A DNA stretch of 37,234 nt from Candidatus Poseidoniales archaeon (GCA_003602635.1 QQSJ01000054.1:1-37234); one strand, 5' to 3'; positions 1 through 7,800 are shown, counted from the stretch's first letter. Numbers and translations are program-made. The notes: generated from the letters alone by a model not told the origin.

Positions 1-206
1 TCGATGATCTTGTAGCCCTGGCGCTCGCTTCCTTCGAGGATCGGCTCCATGCGCAACCCAGCGGTGATGAGGGTGTTGGGGTCTCCGCCACGCATCCGCA
101 GCTCACGAACGCGCTCGTCGACAATCATGTCGAGTACTTTGCTCATGACCGCAGATTTGCCTGAGCGTGGCAAGCCGGTAATGCCGATTTTCGGGTGAAG
201 TCCCAT
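1..206 (-). CDS. THEP1-like nucleoside-triphosphatase (5' part, runs off window)
   Basis: Only the first 68 or so residues are present; the gene continues beyond base 1. The N-terminus reads MGLHPKIGITGLPRSGKSAV, with a Walker A P-loop (GLPRSGKS, about residues 10-17). Further on, AGLRMEPILEGSERQGYKI fits the conserved stretch of THEP1-family NTPases in which a glycine-rich strand is followed by E-G-x-R-x-G-[FY]-K-I. These are small P-loop proteins that hydrolyse NTPs; their cellular role is poorly defined. The ATG at 206 is chosen because a GGAGGA ribosome-binding site lies 7 nt upstream and a TATA-like box lies further upstream. Another small P-loop kinase is possible because the Walker B region is outside the window. 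Confidence 0.7.
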   Translation of the reverse strand, partial: MGLHPKIGITGLPRSGKSAVMSKVLDMIVDERVRELRMRGGDPNTLITAGLRMEPILEGSERQGYKII

Positions 207-213
207 GATGACG

Positions 214-219
214 TCCTCC
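214..219 (-). promoter_or_regulatory. Shine-Dalgarno site of the THEP1-like gene
   Basis: The minus strand reads GGAGGA, seven bases before the ATG at 206. It is a strong match to the archaeal anti-SD core and fixes the start codon. Confidence 0.65.
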
Positions 220-252
220 CGATTCGAGCGTTCCAAACATCGGGCCAACCCG

Positions 253-258
253 TATAAA
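253..258 (-). promoter_or_regulatory. TATA-like box before the THEP1-like gene
   Basis: The minus strand reads GGCTTTATACGG in an otherwise GC-rich gap. The TTTATA core lies about 50 bp before the ATG, which would give a leader of roughly 20-25 nt that contains the SD site. This is sequence resemblance only. Confidence 0.45.
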
Positions 259-298
259 GCCTGCTCCTTACGATGTCGAAATGTCCGGAATCCGGCAT

Positions 299-718
299 TC
301 ACGCCGCGTTCTCGTGCAGCGAGGCCATCCAGTTCAACCCGGATTCGACCCACGTGAAGGCGTCGTCAAGCACGTCCGTACCGACGTCAAGCGCTTCGCA
401 CATCTGACGAAGAAGGCGGACTTCCTCGTCGTCATAATCCCCGTCCACCGCAGCGACATAGGCCGCAAGAAACAGCACCGTGCGCGCGTGCTCCCCGTCG
501 ATTTCAGCCAGCGATGCAGACCACAAAGGGGGATCAGTGAGTTGGTTGCGCAGGCCTGCGCGGGCTTCGGGATGCAGCATGACCGCTCCCATGATCGACT
601 CAACGCAGGCTGCTTCCTCGGCCACGATGGCTCCGTCGGCAGCCGCGACCGCCACCAAAACCTCCACCAACGCGTGACGTTGTTCGACGGGGAGGTCGAG
701 GGCCGTCGCCAGCAGCAC
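299..718 (-). CDS. TerB-like protein with two domain halves (139 aa)
   Basis: A small acidic, helical protein. Residues about 12-55 (ALVEVLVAVAAADGAIVAEE) and about 80-120 (AAYVAAVDGDYDDEE followed by LLRQMCEALDV) each carry the TerB-type signature: a hydrophobic helix, A-x-A-D-G, an acidic turn and a leucine-rich helix. TerB-like domains are helical modules with acidic clusters often linked to membrane or stress systems, but no biochemical role can be assigned here. It starts 4 nt after the stop of a second TerB-like gene, so the two are surely co-transcribed. Both end in a similar tail of the form W-x-E-[DS]-G-x-x-W-M, which marks them as tandem paralogues. Confidence 0.7.
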   Translation of the reverse strand: MLLATALDLPVEQRHALVEVLVAVAAADGAIVAEEAACVESIMGAVMLHPEARAGLRNQLTDPPLWSASLAEIDGEHARTVLFLAAYVAAVDGDYDDEEVRLLRQMCEALDVGTDVLDDAFTWVESGLNWMASLHENAA

Positions 719-722
719 GTGA

Positions 723-1151
723 TCACGCCAAGTCGTTCAGAAGAGCGTAGCCTTCGTTCATCCAGGCGTACCCGTCTTCGGTCCACTTGAGCAACCGGTC
801 CACGGCGCCTTCGGCGAGACCGAGGTGGTTCGCGATGTCGTTCAAGGCCTCGAGTTCGTCCTCGTCGACGTTGCCGTCCGCCGCGGCCATCAGCACCGAA
901 TCACGGAGCGCGAGACGACCTGCTTCGGGACCGAGGTCCTGCATGCACTCTTCGAGGGGCGGAGGCACCTTGAGCGCAGAACGGATGGATTTGCGTTGAT
1001 TGGGGGACAGGAGCGCCGTACCGAGCCGCTGTTCAAACATGGCCATTTCATCCACGGTCAGTTCGTTGTCGACGCGGGTCATGAACGCCAACACCTTGGC
1101 GTAGGCAAACCGCTCCTCTTGGGGAAGCTTGTGCAGGGTGTCAGGCAGCAT
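723..1151 (-). CDS. TerB-like protein with two domain halves (142 aa)
   Basis: The C-terminal half contains RDSVLMAAADGNVDEDELEA, a close match to the TerB-like consensus, followed by IANHLGLAEGAVDRLLKW. The N-terminal half (YAKVLAFMTRVDNELTVDE) repeats the pattern more weakly. The ATG at 1151 (MLPDTLHKLPQ) is preferred over the longer frame to 1289, whose extra 46 residues are Cys/Arg/Pro-rich and overlap the start of the divergent DUF2237 gene. It is the first gene of a tandem pair; the next start lies 4 nt after its stop. Function unknown. The matching Trp-rich tails (KWTEDGYAWM here, TWVESGLNWM in the neighbour) support recent duplication. Confidence 0.7.
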   Translation of the reverse strand: MLPDTLHKLPQEERFAYAKVLAFMTRVDNELTVDEMAMFEQRLGTALLSPNQRKSIRSALKVPPPLEECMQDLGPEAGRLALRDSVLMAAADGNVDEDELEALNDIANHLGLAEGAVDRLLKWTEDGYAWMNEGYALLNDLA

Positions 1152-1281
1152 GGGGTGGAGGCTGCAACGCCCCTCAAGAACCCAACGGCGAAGCCGCCGC
1201 CTGCAGCACGAACACGGCGGGTCCCAACCGTCGCCGTCGCAGGGTTCAGCACGAGGGTCAAAGAGGGACGTGGGGTTTCGT

Positions 1282-1650
1282 ATGGCCATGGACCCCTCCC
1301 TGAACGTTCACGGTCAACCGCTGGAAGCGTGCTCAATCGACCCTCTGACCGGATGGTACCGGGACGGTTGCTGCAACACCGATGAACACGACAGGGGGCT
1401 CCACACCGTGTGCTGCATCGTCAACGAGGCCTTCCTTCACTTTGCAAAAGACGCGGGAAACGATCTGATGACAGCCGCCCCTCAATTCAACTTCCCGGGC
1501 CTCAAACCAGGGGACCAATGGTGCGTCTGTGCAGCCACGTGGCGAGCAGCGGCTGAGGCGGGTTCAGCCTGCCCGGTGGACCTTGAGGCTACCCATCAGA
1601 GGACGCTTGACGTCGTTCCGATGGAACTGCTCGAACTCCATGCCGTCTGA
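1282..1650 (+). CDS. DUF2237 family protein (122 aa)
   Basis: The sequence fits the DUF2237 family closely: DPLTGWYRDGCCNT near the N-terminus, then HTVCCIVNEAFLHFAK, GNDL, FPGLKPGDQWCVCAATW and LEATHQRTLDVVPMELLELH. The invariant cysteines (paired CC, the VCC cysteines and WCVC) suggest metal or redox chemistry, but the family has no established function. Length is normal. The ATG at 1282 (MAMDPSLNVHGQPL) is chosen; an ATG two codons later is equally possible. Upstream in-frame sequence is low-complexity and overlaps the divergent TerB-like gene. The stop TGA abuts the stop of the convergent sugar dehydrogenase with no spacer. The family is mostly bacterial, so lateral acquisition is plausible. 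Confidence 0.85.
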   Translation: MAMDPSLNVHGQPLEACSIDPLTGWYRDGCCNTDEHDRGLHTVCCIVNEAFLHFAKDAGNDLMTAAPQFNFPGLKPGDQWCVCAATWRAAAEAGSACPVDLEATHQRTLDVVPMELLELHAV

Positions 1651-2475
1651 TCAATCGTCGTTGGTGACGACGTCCGAGGGCTTGCCCGTCAACGTCGTTC
1701 GAAGCCGTGCGTTGTCCTGCTGCATGGCGTCCATGATGTCGTACTTCACCCCGAGCGAATCGGCGAGCACCCCAAGAGCGAGGCTGTCTTTCGGGAGGCA
1801 CTTTCCGCCAAATCCACGGTACAGTCCGAAGATCGGATCCAGATGGGACGGACCGATGGGCTGCGCTTGGGGTGAGGTGATGATGTCGCGGATGGCGTAC
1901 CAGTCTTCACCGAGCCCTTGACAGATGTCGTACAGTTGGTTGGCAAAGGTCACCTTCAGCGCATAGAACGTGTTCTTGGTGTACTTCACCAATTCCGCCT
2001 GGGTGGGGGTCACCTGGAAGGTTTGGTCCGTTCTGAGCACACCGGCTTCACGGTGCTGTTGGAAGACCAACTCCGCCACGTCCGCATGGTGGGTTCCGCA
2101 CACAAGGATGTCCTGATTCGCGAAGTCATGCAGCCGTTGCCGTTCCACCAAAAATTCGGGAGAATAGGCCAACTTCAGGTGGGGATACCGCTCGTGCCAC
2201 GCTTGCGTGGTGCCGGGGACCACGGTGGATTTGATCACCGCCGTGAACCCTTCTGGCAAAGCGTCGAGGATGCCCTCGACGATGCTCGTGTCGCAGGCTC
2301 CTGTTTCGGGGTGGGGGGGCGTAGGGACGGCGATGTAGGCCATCTCAACGTGGTCGATGACGTCGCTGAGGGTCGTACCTCGCGCTGGGTCGTGGACGTA
2401 GAGGTCGTGCGCGTCTGCAAAACAATGCTCGATGGCGCCTCCGACCATGCCTGCACCGATGATGCCGACCTTCAC
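1651..2475 (-). CDS. UDP-glucose/GDP-mannose dehydrogenase family, C-terminally short (274 aa)
   Basis: An NAD-dependent sugar-nucleotide dehydrogenase that should oxidise the sugar C6 to a uronic acid. Visible are a Rossmann GxGxxG (GAGMVG, residues 7-12), SPEFLVER (about 105-112), a conserved lysine in [10 protein letters not shown] (K167) and the catalytic-cysteine motif [10 protein letters not shown] (C226). The protein ends about 50 residues later, so the usual C-terminal UDP-binding domain of 400-residue family members is absent. There is no frameshift remnant: the stop directly abuts a convergent gene. GTG at 2475 is chosen because AGGAGG lies 7 nt upstream and the preceding gene stops 2 nt before. 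It is last in a five-gene operon directly after a sugar nucleotidylyltransferase. Substrate unknown. Confidence 0.85.
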   Translation of the reverse strand: MKVGIIGAGMVGGAIEHCFADAHDLYVHDPARGTTLSDVIDHVEMAYIAVPTPPHPETGACDTSIVEGILDALPEGFTAVIKSTVVPGTTQAWHERYPHLKLAYSPEFLVERQRLHDFANQDILVCGTHHADVAELVFQQHREAGVLRTDQTFQVTPTQAELVKYTKNTFYALKVTFANQLYDICQGLGEDWYAIRDIITSPQAQPIGPSHLDPIFGLYRGFGGKCLPKDSLALGVLADSLGVKYDIMDAMQQDNARLRTTLTGKPSDVVTNDD

Positions 2476-2477
2476 GT

Positions 2478-3242
2478 TCAATCCTCCTGAATTTCGTCCC
2501 GATGCGGGCGAGGGTCCAACTTGCCCTCTTTGGCCATGATGCTGGCTTGAAGCAGGGTCGCGGGCGTTCCGCAATCAATCCACGTTTCTTCTCCCACGTT
2601 GAGCAGGGACGCCGCACGATGTTCGACGTACGCCCGATTGATGTCAGAGATGGAAAAGGCCTCGCCTTTTGCTGAAACGGCTTCGTCGACGAAGCCCCAG
2701 AACCGCTCGTCGTAGAGGTAAATGCCGCCGATGGCCAAATTCGAAGGGGGAACCTCTGGCTTTTCCACGATGTCCACCACCTGCCCGGCGGCGTCCAGCA
2801 CGGCCACGCCAAACGCACGTGGATCAGGTTCCTCTCGAGCGAGCAGGACGGCCCCAGGAGGGTCGATCGCCTCACGGAAGGCGGCGACATGACCGGCGAG
2901 CTCAACGGTGGTGATGTTGTCGGAGAAGTAGATCAGCAAGCGGGTGTTTTCGTTGTGCGGACGAGCCAAGCCGAGGGCGTAAGCCACACCGAGTGGTTCC
3001 TCTTCCATCACGTAGTGGATGCGTTCGCCGGGCAAACCGGTCCCCACGTGCTGTGCGATTTGTCCGATGAAGCGGTTGGCGATGATGGTGATGTCCTGAA
3101 TGCCCGCCCGACGGATGGTGCCCAAGGCATAATCGATGACGGGACGCTCGTGAATGGGAAGCAGGGTCTTCTGCGTGTAGCGGGTGAACGGGGCTAAACG
3201 GCTGCCATGGCCGCCCGCTACAAGGATGGCCTTGACGTTCAC
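2478..3242 (-). CDS. Sugar-1-phosphate nucleotidylyltransferase, RmlA-like (254 aa)
   Basis: It should join a sugar 1-phosphate to an NTP, giving an NDP-sugar and pyrophosphate. The N-terminus carries the family signature: [20 protein letters not shown] then [18 protein letters not shown] stands where family members have GDN (metal and nucleotide binding). FGVAVLD, IVEKP and AIGGIYLYD follow in the expected order, and WIDCGTP lies near the end. Length matches glucose-1-phosphate thymidylyl- or uridylyltransferases without C-terminal extension. The start is GTG at 3242 (GTGAACGTCAAG). The downstream dehydrogenase begins 2 nt after its stop, so the pair likely makes and then oxidises one NDP-sugar for glycans or protein glycosylation. 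The base specificity cannot be read from sequence alone. Confidence 0.87.
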   Translation of the reverse strand: MNVKAILVAGGHGSRLAPFTRYTQKTLLPIHERPVIDYALGTIRRAGIQDITIIANRFIGQIAQHVGTGLPGERIHYVMEEEPLGVAYALGLARPHNENTRLLIYFSDNITTVELAGHVAAFREAIDPPGAVLLAREEPDPRAFGVAVLDAAGQVVDIVEKPEVPPSNLAIGGIYLYDERFWGFVDEAVSAKGEAFSISDINRAYVEHRAASLLNVGEETWIDCGTPATLLQASIMAKEGKLDPRPHRDEIQED

Positions 3243-3264
3243 GTGCCTCGCAACCTAACGTTGT

Positions 3265-3825
3265 TCAAGGCTCCTCCGGTTCCGAAACCTGACTGAGATG
3301 GCGGAAGGTGTCCTCCGGTCCCGGCCCAGTCAAGCTGTTCGCGGCAACAAGATCGCCAAGGCGCTCGAAGCCGGCCTCTTTGAGGTCCGGGTCGTTCGCT
3401 TCGCTCGCCGCCCAACGTGCTGCCGCAACCTCGTCGTAGCGTTTGTCGGCCTCAGCCCGCAACAGTTCCGAAGGGCGGAGTGGGCCTTCGAGTCCATCAT
3501 ACGTTTCGGATGACACCATGGCGTCACGGCGCTGGCCCTGACCGAGATCTGAATCCGTCTGACCTGCCGTCCACCCAGAAGGGTCTGATCCACGGCCCCC
3601 CTCCGAGGATTGGAATTCGGTCCATTCTTCCTCAAATTCGCCCCTGGCCTTGCTGGATGCCACGTACAGGAGCAGCAACCCAGCCATCACCAGCGTGACG
3701 CTCAGCCAATGCCCAATGGCTTGGCGTTCCGTGCTTTGCATCTCCCAGACGACCGCTCCAACAACCACCAAACAGAACGAGGCAAAGACGGCCAACGCTG
3801 GGGGACGACGGGTGCGTTCCGCCAT
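3265..3825 (-). CDS. Small membrane protein of unknown function (186 aa)
   Basis: No family recognised. Two hydrophobic segments are visible, about residues 10-27 (LAVFASFCLVVVGAVVW) and 39-56 (HWLSVTLVMAGLLLLYVA), followed by a long acidic, Ser/Gly-rich soluble part with a probable helix around residues 115-165. The two segments would form a hairpin with the tail in the cytoplasm. The ATG at 3825 is preceded by GGTGAGG. The upstream gene ends 4 nt before and the nucleotidylyltransferase follows 22 nt later, so this lies in the middle of the minus-strand operon. A role in anchoring or regulating envelope sugar synthesis is only a guess from position. Confidence 0.7.
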   Translation of the reverse strand: MAERTRRPPALAVFASFCLVVVGAVVWEMQSTERQAIGHWLSVTLVMAGLLLLYVASSKARGEFEEEWTEFQSSEGGRGSDPSGWTAGQTDSDLGQGQRRDAMVSSETYDGLEGPLRPSELLRAEADKRYDEVAAARWAASEANDPDLKEAGFERLGDLVAANSLTGPGPEDTFRHLSQVSEPEEP

Positions 3826-3829
3826 GACC

Positions 3830-4153
3830 TCACCGCTGATCCAAGAAACGGTTCAGGCGGGCCAACAATTCCTCCGTGGAGATGGCCTCTTCTTCCCAAC
3901 CCAAGCGCTGTCGGCTTGATTCGGCAGCCACACGGAAGGTTTCACGCATCCGTTCCAATGAGAACTGGAAGAGCACCCCCAGAAGGAGCACGGCGCCGAT
4001 GCCATAGCGGAGGTCGATGCTGCCAATCAGCCCCGACACGAGGACGATGATGGCGATACCAAACGAGGTTCTGCTGCGCAGTTTGGCTTCGCCCTCGACG
4101 GCGGATTTCCAACGTTCGGCGGCCTCACGGCGGGACATGGACAAGAGGGTCAC
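3830..4153 (-). CDS. Small two-helix membrane protein of unknown function (107 aa)
   Basis: No family recognised. A basic-acidic amphipathic N-terminus (SRREAAERWKSAVEGEAK) precedes two hydrophobic segments, about residues 30-45 (SFGIAIIVLVSGLIGS) and 50-64 (YGIGAVLLLGVLFQF), and then a charged helical tail. The start is probably the GTG at 4153, which directly follows the stop of the upstream gene; an ATG five codons later (4138) is an alternative. The next gene starts 4 nt after its stop. It has the same hairpin-plus-tail layout as the following 186-aa protein, so the two may be partners or distant paralogues; I could not see clear identity between them. Confidence 0.65.
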   Translation of the reverse strand: MTLLSMSRREAAERWKSAVEGEAKLRSRTSFGIAIIVLVSGLIGSIDLRYGIGAVLLLGVLFQFSLERMRETFRVAAESSRQRLGWEEEAISTEELLARLNRFLDQR

Positions 4154-4786
4154 TCACCCAACGCATGGCACAAACACATCGTCGTCAATTTCGAGCAGCA
4201 GCTCGGTCGTCAACAGATGGTCGAGAGCTTCGTCAATTTCATCCGGCGACACGCCAAGGTTCAGCATGCCTTCGAAAATCTGGCTCAACGTGGCCACGCC
4301 TTCGTGTTCCCGGCAGACGTCGTCGACCACGCCGAGCATGGCGCTGGCACAGACGGCGAGAAGCGGGTCGTCGGTGGCCTCGCCGGGAAGGAGGTCGATG
4401 TACAGGCGGGCCGGGTGGAAATCTTCGACCTCTTGGGCTCCTTGCGCACGCGCCTCAGAAGATCGGCGTCCAAGGGCGCTGAACGCGGCGTCGTTCACCG
4501 GTTCAAAACAATCGAAGAGGTTCCTTTGCACGCCGGCCGTGGTGTCGGTTTCCTCGGCCATGCGCCGTTGCACCGCTTCGAGCCGGTGGAGCCGCTGTTC
4601 CAAGCGCAACCGTTCCCGCGCCAAATCCGCCTCAACGAGGTCCAGATGTTGTTCGGCGGCCTCCTCGAGCCAGGCCTCGAAGGTCCATTCGGGATCCATC
4701 CCCGCCATGGTGTCGATGAGTCGGGCGACGGCCCCGTTCAGGGCGTCAGCGGGGAGGGGGTTCCGTCCTTCTCGCTCCGTCGTCAT
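4154..4786 (-). CDS. Hypothetical protein with coiled coil and possible winged-helix C-terminus (210 aa)
   Basis: No family recognised. Residues about 45-85 are strongly charged and helical (ADLARERLRLEQRLHRLEAV), likely a coiled coil. The last 50 residues (TLSQIFEGMLNLGVSPDEID then ALDHLLTTELLLEIDDD) resemble a winged-helix fold: helix, turn, helix rich in E/D, then a beta wing. This pattern occurs in DNA-binding and in protein-interaction domains. ATG at 4786 is used; a GTG at 4795 in frame is an alternative. It is the first gene of the minus-strand operon that ends in the sugar dehydrogenase, and its stop touches the next start. Confidence 0.6.
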   Translation of the reverse strand: MTTEREGRNPLPADALNGAVARLIDTMAGMDPEWTFEAWLEEAAEQHLDLVEADLARERLRLEQRLHRLEAVQRRMAEETDTTAGVQRNLFDCFEPVNDAAFSALGRRSSEARAQGAQEVEDFHPARLYIDLLPGEATDDPLLAVCASAMLGVVDDVCREHEGVATLSQIFEGMLNLGVSPDEIDEALDHLLTTELLLEIDDDVFVPCVG

Positions 4787-4840
4787 GGTCAACACAAGTC
4801 TTCGTGACGGACTATGAAGTATGGTGCTGGCGGGGAATCA

Positions 4841-4884
4841 GAACCGGGCTCTTGTGGCCCGTTGAACACAGGGGTTCCGTTCAA
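4841..4884 (+). promoter_or_regulatory. Inverted repeats in the leader of the isopropylmalate dehydrogenase-like gene
   Basis: The 113-nt gap before the ATG at 4909 holds nested complementary segments. GAACC (4841-4845) can pair with GGTTC (4873-4877). Inside, CGGGC (4845-4849) can pair with GCCCG (4857-4861) around a 7-nt loop. TTGAAC (4862-4867) can instead pair with GTTCAA (4879-4884). The first and last pairings overlap in space, so two alternative folds are possible. An AT-richer stretch (ACTATGAAGTATGG, 4811-4824) could hold the promoter. This may be a structured leader or chance; it is not a recognised riboswitch. Confidence 0.3.
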
Positions 4885-4908
4885 GAGGGAGTTCTCCGTG
4901 GCGCGGCC

Positions 4909-6090
4909 ATGGGCGACCACCGCATTGCCGTGCTCCCCGGGGATGGCGTGGGCCGCGAGGTCGCCCCTGAGGCCGTGCGCATCCTTGAGACCGTGATGGA
5001 ACACACCAACCACGGGTTCGTGTTCGACGAAATCCCCTGCGGAGGTCAGGTCTGGAAAGAGACCGGCCTCGAGTGGGAAGAAGGCGCGTGGGACCGCGTC
5101 AAGGAAGACGCAGATGCGATTTTCCTCGGGGCCATCGGCCTTCCCGGTGCACGCCTCGAAAACGGCGACCTTGCAGGTGGAGGTGTCATCTTGGGCATGC
5201 GCTCCGGACTTGACCTCTACGCGAATGTCCGTCCTATCCGCCTTTACGAAGGCGTCAAGCACAAGGTTCACGGCACGTTCCGGCAGGTCTGGGATCACGA
5301 CATGGTCGACATGGTCGTGTTGCGTGAAAACACCGAGGGCCTGTACCACAGCCTGCTTCGCCGATGCGCCGACCGTGCTGCTGGCCGCGATCCCTACGAG
5401 CCCCCAGAGATGACCTTCCCTGGCCTCGAAGGAGAGGTGGCTTACGACCCACGTCCGATTTCCAAGATGGGTTCTGAACGCATCTCCCGCATGGGCTTTG
5501 ACATCGCCCAACGCCGAAGCGGTGCGCCAGGAGACGGCGTCAGCCGGGTCACCTGCGTGGACAAGTCCAACGTGACGCGCGGCTGCCAACTCTTCCGCCG
5601 TACCTTTGACGAAGTCGGAGAGGCCTACCCGGGCATCGAGCGCGATTACGGCTACATCGACGCGTTCATGCAGTGGATCACCCGAAACCCTGAGCACTAC
5701 GACGTGGTGGTGTCCAGCAACATGTTCGGTGACATCTCCACCGACCTTGGAGCCGTGCTCCAAGGCGGCATGGGCATGGCCGGATCGGCCAACATTGGCG
5801 ATCACCACGCGATGTTTGAGCCCGTTCACGGTTCGGCACCCAAGCACGCGGGCAAGGGCATCGTCAACCCCATCGCGTCCATTTCCTCCATCCAGATGAT
5901 GCTGGACTGGTTGGGTCGCCGAAACGCCAACGATGACCTCGTTGACGTCGCTGAACTTGTCGGCGCGGCCATCGCGGATCACGTCCGTGACGGCACGCAA
6001 CTCACCTACGACCTTGGTGGCGATGCGTCGACCACGCAGGTCGGCACCAGCATCGCCACTCGCCTGGCTGCTGCGCTTCGCGAACGTTGA
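4909..6090 (+). CDS. Isocitrate/isopropylmalate dehydrogenase family (393 aa)
   Basis: A beta-decarboxylating dehydrogenase that oxidises a 2-hydroxy-3-carboxy acid with NAD(P). It opens with HRIAVLPGDGVGREVAPEAV, the family N-terminus. Substrate-binding arginines lie in MRSGLDLYANVRPIRLY and in LRENTEGLY. The metal and catalytic region reads VDKSNVTRG and later YDVVVSSNMFGDISTDLGA, with the nucleotide-binding loop in EPVHGSAPKHAGKGIVNPIA. The length suits single-domain archaeal 3-isopropylmalate, isocitrate or homoisocitrate enzymes. No leuA, leuC or leuD gene is nearby, so leucine biosynthesis is only one option and the substrate is left open. The ATG at 4909 is chosen from the family N-terminus; the frame stays open 35 codons upstream but that part is not family-like. 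Confidence 0.88.
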   Translation: MGDHRIAVLPGDGVGREVAPEAVRILETVMEHTNHGFVFDEIPCGGQVWKETGLEWEEGAWDRVKEDADAIFLGAIGLPGARLENGDLAGGGVILGMRSGLDLYANVRPIRLYEGVKHKVHGTFRQVWDHDMVDMVVLRENTEGLYHSLLRRCADRAAGRDPYEPPEMTFPGLEGEVAYDPRPISKMGSERISRMGFDIAQRRSGAPGDGVSRVTCVDKSNVTRGCQLFRRTFDEVGEAYPGIERDYGYIDAFMQWITRNPEHYDVVVSSNMFGDISTDLGAVLQGGMGMAGSANIGDHHAMFEPVHGSAPKHAGKGIVNPIASISSIQMMLDWLGRRNANDDLVDVAELVGAAIADHVRDGTQLTYDLGGDASTTQVGTSIATRLAAALRER

Positions 6091-6095
6091 ATGCT

Positions 6096-6851
6096 TCATT
6101 CGAAGCGATGGCTCAAGTGGGCCGCGATCTCGTCCAAGGACGCTTGCAAACAGGCCATGTTGTCCCAATCAGGGTTGGGTTTGGGCGACTCAGCGGCCAT
6201 CGCATGAGCCCGGAGGGCGGCGGCCGTGCGGCCGACCTCGTCAACGATCGTGACGGTGGCGGTCCGCGCGGTACGAGAGAGCGGATTCAGATCGACCACG
6301 AGCACGGTCTTGCCCATGGCCACCAACGCCTCGCAGCGGTCGCCGTCCTCCAACGGCACCAACACCACGTCCGCCGAGGCGATGCCGCCCGCCTCACACT
6401 GCGCCCGAGGGCCCTCCAATCCCTCGATGCGCCCGTCCGTGCGACGACCAAGGACATCGACCTGGAGGCCGTCCTCGGCGCACCACCCCTCGAGCTTGGC
6501 CATCAGGCCGTCCATCCTTGCTTGAGTCCGATAGAAGATGTTCACTTCGACCGGACACGACAGCATCGAGGCGAGGTGGAGAAGGTCGCGGCCCGCCAAC
6601 GCCACGGTGTTCCCGTTGACGGAAATGACGGGGTGTTCGGCCGCGCGAAGCCTTGCGTATGCTTCCAAGGTGGCGCTGGCTGCGGACAAGGTGGTTTGCT
6701 CGCCGAGGAGGTAATCGTAGGCCTCGCCGCGGCCATGCGCGATCATGGCACTTCCCGCCAGCAAGCCTTCTGCTGCAGCCTCCTCGATGAGATGACGACG
6801 AAGAAGAGAGGCGTACCTCGGGTGACTCGGGTCCGCGGCGATCGGGTTCAC
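6096..6851 (-). CDS. 4-phosphopantoate--beta-alanine ligase (phosphopantothenate synthetase, archaeal)
   Basis: The archaeal enzyme that condenses 4-phosphopantoate with beta-alanine using ATP to give 4'-phosphopantothenate in coenzyme A synthesis, replacing bacterial PanC and PanK. Recognisable conserved blocks are DPSHPRYASLL, MIAHGRGEAYDYLLGE, ISVNGNTVAL, EVNIFYRTQARM, SADVVLVPLEDGDRCEALV and VVDLNPLSRTARTATVTIVD. At 251 aa it is of normal length. The start is the GTG at 6851 (VNPIAADPSHPRY), with a G-rich stretch just upstream; the longer open frame would overlap nadC. It follows nadC by 13 nt, so two cofactor pathways (NAD and CoA) share a transcript. It ends 5 nt from the convergent dehydrogenase gene. 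Confidence 0.92.
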   Translation of the reverse strand: MNPIAADPSHPRYASLLRRHLIEEAAAEGLLAGSAMIAHGRGEAYDYLLGEQTTLSAASATLEAYARLRAAEHPVISVNGNTVALAGRDLLHLASMLSCPVEVNIFYRTQARMDGLMAKLEGWCAEDGLQVDVLGRRTDGRIEGLEGPRAQCEAGGIASADVVLVPLEDGDRCEALVAMGKTVLVVDLNPLSRTARTATVTIVDEVGRTAAALRAHAMAAESPKPNPDWDNMACLQASLDEIAAHLSHRFE

Positions 6852-6864
6852 GTGATGCCCCCCG

Positions 6865-7800
6865 TCACACGCCGTCCATGAGCATGGTGAGGTCGAGCGG
6901 CGCGACACCTCGGTTGACCGCGCTGGTGCTGACCACGTCCATGCCGCTTTCCTTCCAGTCGCTCAATCCCTCGATGGTGATGCCTCCGCTGGCCTCGAGA
7001 ATGACGTGTTCACGCACGCCCAGTTCCTCCATTTCCGAGGCCACGTCCTTGCAGGCTTCCGGTCCGAAATTGTCGAGCATGATGACCAAGGGCATGTCGC
7101 CCATGCTGGACCGGTGTTGGTTCCACGCCAAGGCGGCGGCCAGCGCTTGCTTCGCACTGGTCGTTTCGATTTCGATGAAGGCATGATCTTCGTCAGGTTC
7201 CAAAGCCATGACGGCGGCTTGGACGCGGCTGATGTCGTCGTCGCCGTAGGTCACCAGGTCGTTTTCTTTGAGCATCAACGCGTCCTTTCGGTTCAAGCGA
7301 TGGGTCAAGCAACCCCCGAGATCGACCGCCCATTTGTCCATCAGCCCAAGCACGGTTTTCCGTGTGCAGGCCACTTGTCCTGGGGCGATGGTGGCCCATG
7401 CTCGAGCAGAGGTCGCGATGCCAGAGAGGTGACCGAGGAGGTTGAGCACGGACCGTTCGATGGCCAGCAAAACATCGGCAGGGCCGGTCAGTTGCCCGAC
7501 CTCGTCACCGTTTCCGACTTGGCGGCCGTCGCTGGCGCTCCAAGAGACTCGTACCTCGGGCGCCCAAATCTGGAGCAAGTGATCGACGGCGGCCGTGCCC
7601 GCCACAAGGCCCTCTGAACGCGCAAGGACGGTGGCGGTGGCGGTGTCCGAACGGCCCATGAGGGGCATGTCAATGCCGTCGTCCGCGAGGACGGCCCCGA
7701 CCCATCGATCGATGCTGGCGAGCAATCGATTGGAAGGCCCGTCCGTGGGCGTCCACAGCAGGTGGCCTCGGTCGTGAGGCACCTTGGCGCCCTTCCCCAT
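6865..7800 (-). CDS. nadC: Nicotinate-nucleotide pyrophosphorylase (quinolinate phosphoribosyltransferase)
   Basis: NadC converts quinolinate and PRPP to nicotinate mononucleotide, pyrophosphate and CO2 in de novo NAD synthesis. Family blocks are ERSVLNLLGHLSGIAT, ACTRKTVLGLMDKWAV, GGCLTHRLNRKDALMLKEND (phosphoribosyl and quinolinate contacts), FIEIETTS and MLDNFGPE, ending in VILEASGGIT and DVVSTSAVNRGVAPLDLTM. At 311 aa it is slightly longer than the usual 280, with an extra N-terminal 20-30 residues. ATG at 7800 is preferred over the open extension to 7866. nadA and nadB are not in this window. It is transcribed divergently from the FAD-dependent oxidoreductase gene, with an 80-nt shared gap, and the CoA gene follows. 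Confidence 0.93.
   Translation of the reverse strand: MGKGAKVPHDRGHLLWTPTDGPSNRLLASIDRWVGAVLADDGIDMPLMGRSDTATATVLARSEGLVAGTAAVDHLLQIWAPEVRVSWSASDGRQVGNGDEVGQLTGPADVLLAIERSVLNLLGHLSGIATSARAWATIAPGQVACTRKTVLGLMDKWAVDLGGCLTHRLNRKDALMLKENDLVTYGDDDISRVQAAVMALEPDEDHAFIEIETTSAKQALAAALAWNQHRSSMGDMPLVIMLDNFGPEACKDVASEMEELGVREHVILEASGGITIEGLSDWKESGMDVVSTSAVNRGVAPLDLTMLMDGV

Noticed and set aside
4820-4890. tRNA-like fold in the leader with GGTTC and GTTCAA segments
   Set aside because: No acceptor stem, anticodon arm or complete TPsiC arm could be assembled on either strand.
4789-6168. 459-aa minus-strand open frame
   Set aside because: It lies wholly opposite the isopropylmalate dehydrogenase-like gene, whose family motifs are unmistakable; such long antisense frames are common in GC-rich coding DNA.
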